Source: Arcanobacterium_A sp034173665
GTDB taxonomy: Bacteria; Actinomycetota; Actinomycetes; Actinomycetales; Actinomycetaceae
NCBI GenBank assembly: GCA_034173665.1
Contig: JAXFDG010000073.1
Coordinates: forward strand, 1-8,648
Direction of reading: 5' to 3'
Length of the DNA: 8,648 nt
This document shows positions 6,810 to 8,648 of the stretch, one piece after another (positions within the stretch are counted from its first letter, which is position 1; every line of letters begins with the position of its first letter). A program made the position numbers and the translations under genes. The notes under the pieces were generated by a model, which saw only the letters and a list, made by a program, of their open reading frames with translations, was not told the DNA's origin and did no database searches.

Positions 6810-8324
6810 ATGCGGATTGGCATCTGTGGAATTCATATCGAAAGCTCCACCTTCACCCCATATTTTTCAAAGGAAAGTGATTTCTCTGTAACACGTGGCG
6901 AAGAACTACTCGCCCGCTACCCTTTCTTAACCGAGCAACCAGTTCCCGGTGCAGCACAAGTTCCAGCGCATCTTGCAGGGATTGACGGCGATGCAGATGG
7001 GCACCGCGATTGGACTGATGGCATTGAGTGGGTTCCAATTTTGCACGCACGAGCCCTTCCTGGCGGTGCAGTTGTGCGCGAAACTTACGAAGCCTGGAAA
7101 TCTGAAATCTGCGAGCGCCTCACCGACTGCGGAGAACTTGACGCATTATTTTTTGATATCCATGGAGCAATGTCCACCCCTGGTTTAGATGACGCTGAAG
7201 GCGATTTGATTAGCGCAATTCGCGAAGTCATTGGATCTGAGGTTCTTGTTGGTGGATGCATGGATCTACATGGCAATATTTCCCGCACTCTCTTCAGCCT
7301 CACAGATATGCTTACCTGTTATCGAATGGCGCCACATGAAGATGCCTGGGTTACCCGCGAACGCGCAGCTCGAACTCTTACAGAACGAGTAAAGTCCGGT
7401 CTCGGTAAACCAAAGAAAGTTTTGGCACGTGTGCCAATCCTTCTTCCTGGAGAAAAAACCTCCACCCGGATGGAACCTGCTAAGAGCCTCTATGATCGCA
7501 TCGCTGAATTCGATCATACCGAAGGAATTATCGACGGCGGATTCTGGATTGGATTTGCTTGGGCTGATCAGCCACGTTGCTGTGCCGCTATCGCCGCTTA
7601 TGGAGATGATGCAAAAGTCCTTGAAGAACAAGTTGGATCAATTGCGAATGAGCTCTGGGAACGCCGTCATGAATTCGAATTTGTTGCCCCGACAGCAAAT
7701 TTTGATGTTGCCCTAGACGCCGCACTTGCATCGGAAGTAGGCCCCTTCTTTATCTCTGATTCTGGCGATAATCCCGGGGCTGGCGGAGCCGATGACGTCA
7801 CAGTTGCCTTAACAGAAGTTCTTTCTCGTTCAGAGATTGTTTCAGGTGAAAAAACAGCAATCGTTGCTTCAATCTTCGATCCAGAAACTGTTGCGCAAGC
7901 AGATACTGCAGGCGTGGGCGCAACAATTACTGCGAACGTCGGTGGCAAGATTGATTCTCGCGAACCGGGTACAGTAACTGCTGATTTTGAAGTTGTGCAT
8001 CTTTTTGACGATCCAATGGGATTAAGAACAGCGGTATTGCGCAAGGGCGGACTATCTCTGATTGTGACTGCACGACGTAATCAATACACCACAAAGGATC
8101 AGTTTGAGCGTACCGGCTTGAACCCAGAAGAAACAGATATCGTAATTGTGAAAATTGGCTATCTTGAGCCGTATCTTTTCGATATTCAGAAAGACTGGAT
8201 TCTTGCTTTAACGCCAGGCGGAGTAGATCAAGATTTATTACGCTTAGGACACTCAGCGATTGAACGTCCGATGTTCCCATTTGATGACCCAGCCGAGGTA
8301 GAAATTCCACTAATCACAGAATAG
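6810..8324 (+). CDS. M81-family (MlrC-like) metallohydrolase
   Basis: This is a 504-residue protein of the MlrC family, named for the Sphingomonas enzyme that cleaves the linearised microcystin peptide; most members have no known substrate. The N-terminal catalytic domain (about 1-290) shows GIHIESSTF (7-15), FFDIHGAM (114-121; D116, H118), MDLHGNIS (151-158; D152, H154) and YRMAPHEDAW (171-180; H176). These Asp/His/Glu positions match the metal-ligand pattern of the family. The C-terminal MlrC domain has the conserved SDSGDNPGAGGADD (316-329). No signal peptide or membrane span is present, so the protein acts in the cytoplasm. It starts with the typical MRIGI strand, although the ribosome-binding site is weak (GAG at 6801-6803; a better AAGGAAG at 6786-6792 is too far away). 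It lies downstream of the ROK gene and shares its repeat core with the importer promoter region, suggesting that it processes what the importer brings in. It is not likely to be a microcystin enzyme in this organism. Confidence 0.92.
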   Translation: MRIGICGIHIESSTFTPYFSKESDFSVTRGEELLARYPFLTEQPVPGAAQVPAHLAGIDGDADGHRDWTDGIEWVPILHARALPGGAVVRETYEAWKSEICERLTDCGELDALFFDIHGAMSTPGLDDAEGDLISAIREVIGSEVLVGGCMDLHGNISRTLFSLTDMLTCYRMAPHEDAWVTRERAARTLTERVKSGLGKPKKVLARVPILLPGEKTSTRMEPAKSLYDRIAEFDHTEGIIDGGFWIGFAWADQPRCCAAIAAYGDDAKVLEEQVGSIANELWERRHEFEFVAPTANFDVALDAALASEVGPFFISDSGDNPGAGGADDVTVALTEVLSRSEIVSGEKTAIVASIFDPETVAQADTAGVGATITANVGGKIDSREPGTVTADFEVVHLFDDPMGLRTAVLRKGGLSLIVTARRNQYTTKDQFERTGLNPEETDIVIVKIGYLEPYLFDIQKDWILALTPGGVDQDLLRLGHSAIERPMFPFDDPAEVEIPLITE

Positions 8325-8385
8325 ACAACAGTTAGTGGCCAAGCTAAATAATCAATTAGTCACATACTATTAAACCAATAAGTAC

Positions 8386-8423
8386 TTGGGTGGTTGCCTG
8401 AATCTAATCAGGTAACCACCCAA
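8386..8423. terminator. Hairpin between convergent genes, probable (bidirectional) terminator
   Basis: Arms 8386-8401 and 8408-8423 form a 16-base stem with a single G-U pair on the plus transcript and a 6-base loop (ATCTAA). It lies 61 bases after the metallohydrolase stop and about 70 bases beyond the stop of the convergent minus-strand gene. A short TTTT (8428-8431) follows on the plus strand; on the minus strand the trailing sequence is only mildly T-rich. The position between convergent genes and the strong stem support termination from both sides. Confidence 0.75.
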
Positions 8424-8467
8424 ACTGTTTTACGATTAAAGCGAAGTTATTTGTGGTGAGAGAGTTG

Positions 8468-8501
8468 CCCACTACCCCGCGAGTATCTCTCCCACTACCC
8501 C
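8468..8501. repeat. 11-base direct repeat at the end of the CutC-like gene
   Basis: CCCACTACCCC occurs at 8468-8478 and 8491-8501, 23 bases apart. The second copy includes the stop codon and last codons of the minus-strand gene, and the first lies just beyond. It may be a small duplication of the gene end; no function is evident. Confidence 0.5.
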
Positions 8502-8648
8502 ACTAACATTTTCCATTGTTCAACAAGATGCGGATCGATTGTTTGCGAAAAATCACCATCAGGGCGAACCTTTGAACCAACATGAAAATTTTTCAAGCCC
8601 GCATCTTTTAACTGCGGCACGAACTCTTCAGAAAGCCCGCCCCCGACA
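8495..8648 (-). CDS. C-terminal fragment of a CutC-like TIM-barrel protein (5' part beyond window edge)
   Basis: The last 50 codons of a minus-strand gene are visible, ending in TAG at 8497-8495. The fragment begins with VGGGLSEEFVPQLKDAGLKN and continues with FHVGSKVRPDGDF. A glycine-rich strand end, a helix and then a His-containing FHxGS/A-R strand resemble the final barrel elements of the CutC family (E. coli has AGAGV...EVHSSA at the same place), and also other phosphate-binding TIM barrels. CutC was named for copper homeostasis, but its biochemical role is unsettled. The gene is convergent with the metallohydrolase gene and is probably a separate transcription unit. The family call rests on a short fragment. 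Confidence 0.5.
   Translation of the reverse strand, partial: VGGGLSEEFVPQLKDAGLKNFHVGSKVRPDGDFSQTIDPHLVEQWKMLVG

Noticed and set aside
7266..8310. Several 120-residue open frames on the minus strand opposite the metallohydrolase gene
   Set aside because: They are shadows of a strongly conserved coding frame, with no ribosome-binding sites or recognisable motifs.
6810..8324. A true microcystin-degradation (mlr) cluster
   Set aside because: No MlrA-like membrane protease, MlrB-like enzyme or MlrD-like transporter is present; the neighbours are a Dpp-type importer and a ROK regulator, so only the family resemblance holds.

Overview
The window looks like part of the chromosome of an actinomycete (Actinomycetota) with moderate base composition, by eye somewhat below 50% G+C. 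This placement is inferred from three things: an ATP-binding protein that fuses two oligopeptide-type ATPase domains in one chain, a lipoprotein-type solute-binding protein with several cysteines in its exported domain, and a ROK regulator with an N-terminal winged helix. The lower G+C argues against high-G+C genera such as Streptomyces; a member of Actinomycetaceae or a low-G+C relative is plausible but not proven. I see no mobile elements, RNA genes or CRISPR arrays.

Layout. From the left edge to about 5.4 kb, the minus strand carries a Dpp/Opp-type (peptide/nickel family) ABC importer, read right to left: a solute-binding lipoprotein (3551-5332), permease 1 (2466-3428), permease 2 (1495-2469) and a fused dual ATPase (1-1485, C-terminus beyond the edge). 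The permeases overlap by 4 bases (ATGA), and the ATPase follows with a 9-base gap. The one large gap inside the operon, between binding protein and permease 1, holds a long hairpin. A 195-base divergent intergenic region (5333-5527) separates this operon from a plus-strand ROK regulator (5528-6709). After a 100-base gap rich in short inverted repeats comes an M81/MlrC-family metallohydrolase (6810-8324). A convergent hairpin (8386-8423) follows, and at the right edge lies the C-terminal end of a minus-strand CutC-like protein (8495-8648).

How it may work together (inference). The importer brings a small peptide or peptide-like conjugate into the cytoplasm. The MlrC-family enzyme has no signal peptide and could hydrolyse it there. 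The ROK protein keeps its zinc motif but has a degenerate ATP-binding motif, so it is probably a repressor rather than a kinase. A near-perfect inverted repeat flanks the divergent promoters, with one arm in the spacer of the best importer promoter. Its GCTAA(A) core recurs three times upstream of the hydrolase gene. This suggests a single regulon: ROK sensor, importer and hydrolase. ROK ligands are usually sugars or sugar phosphates, so an amino-sugar-containing peptide is one possible substrate, but the sequence does not identify it.
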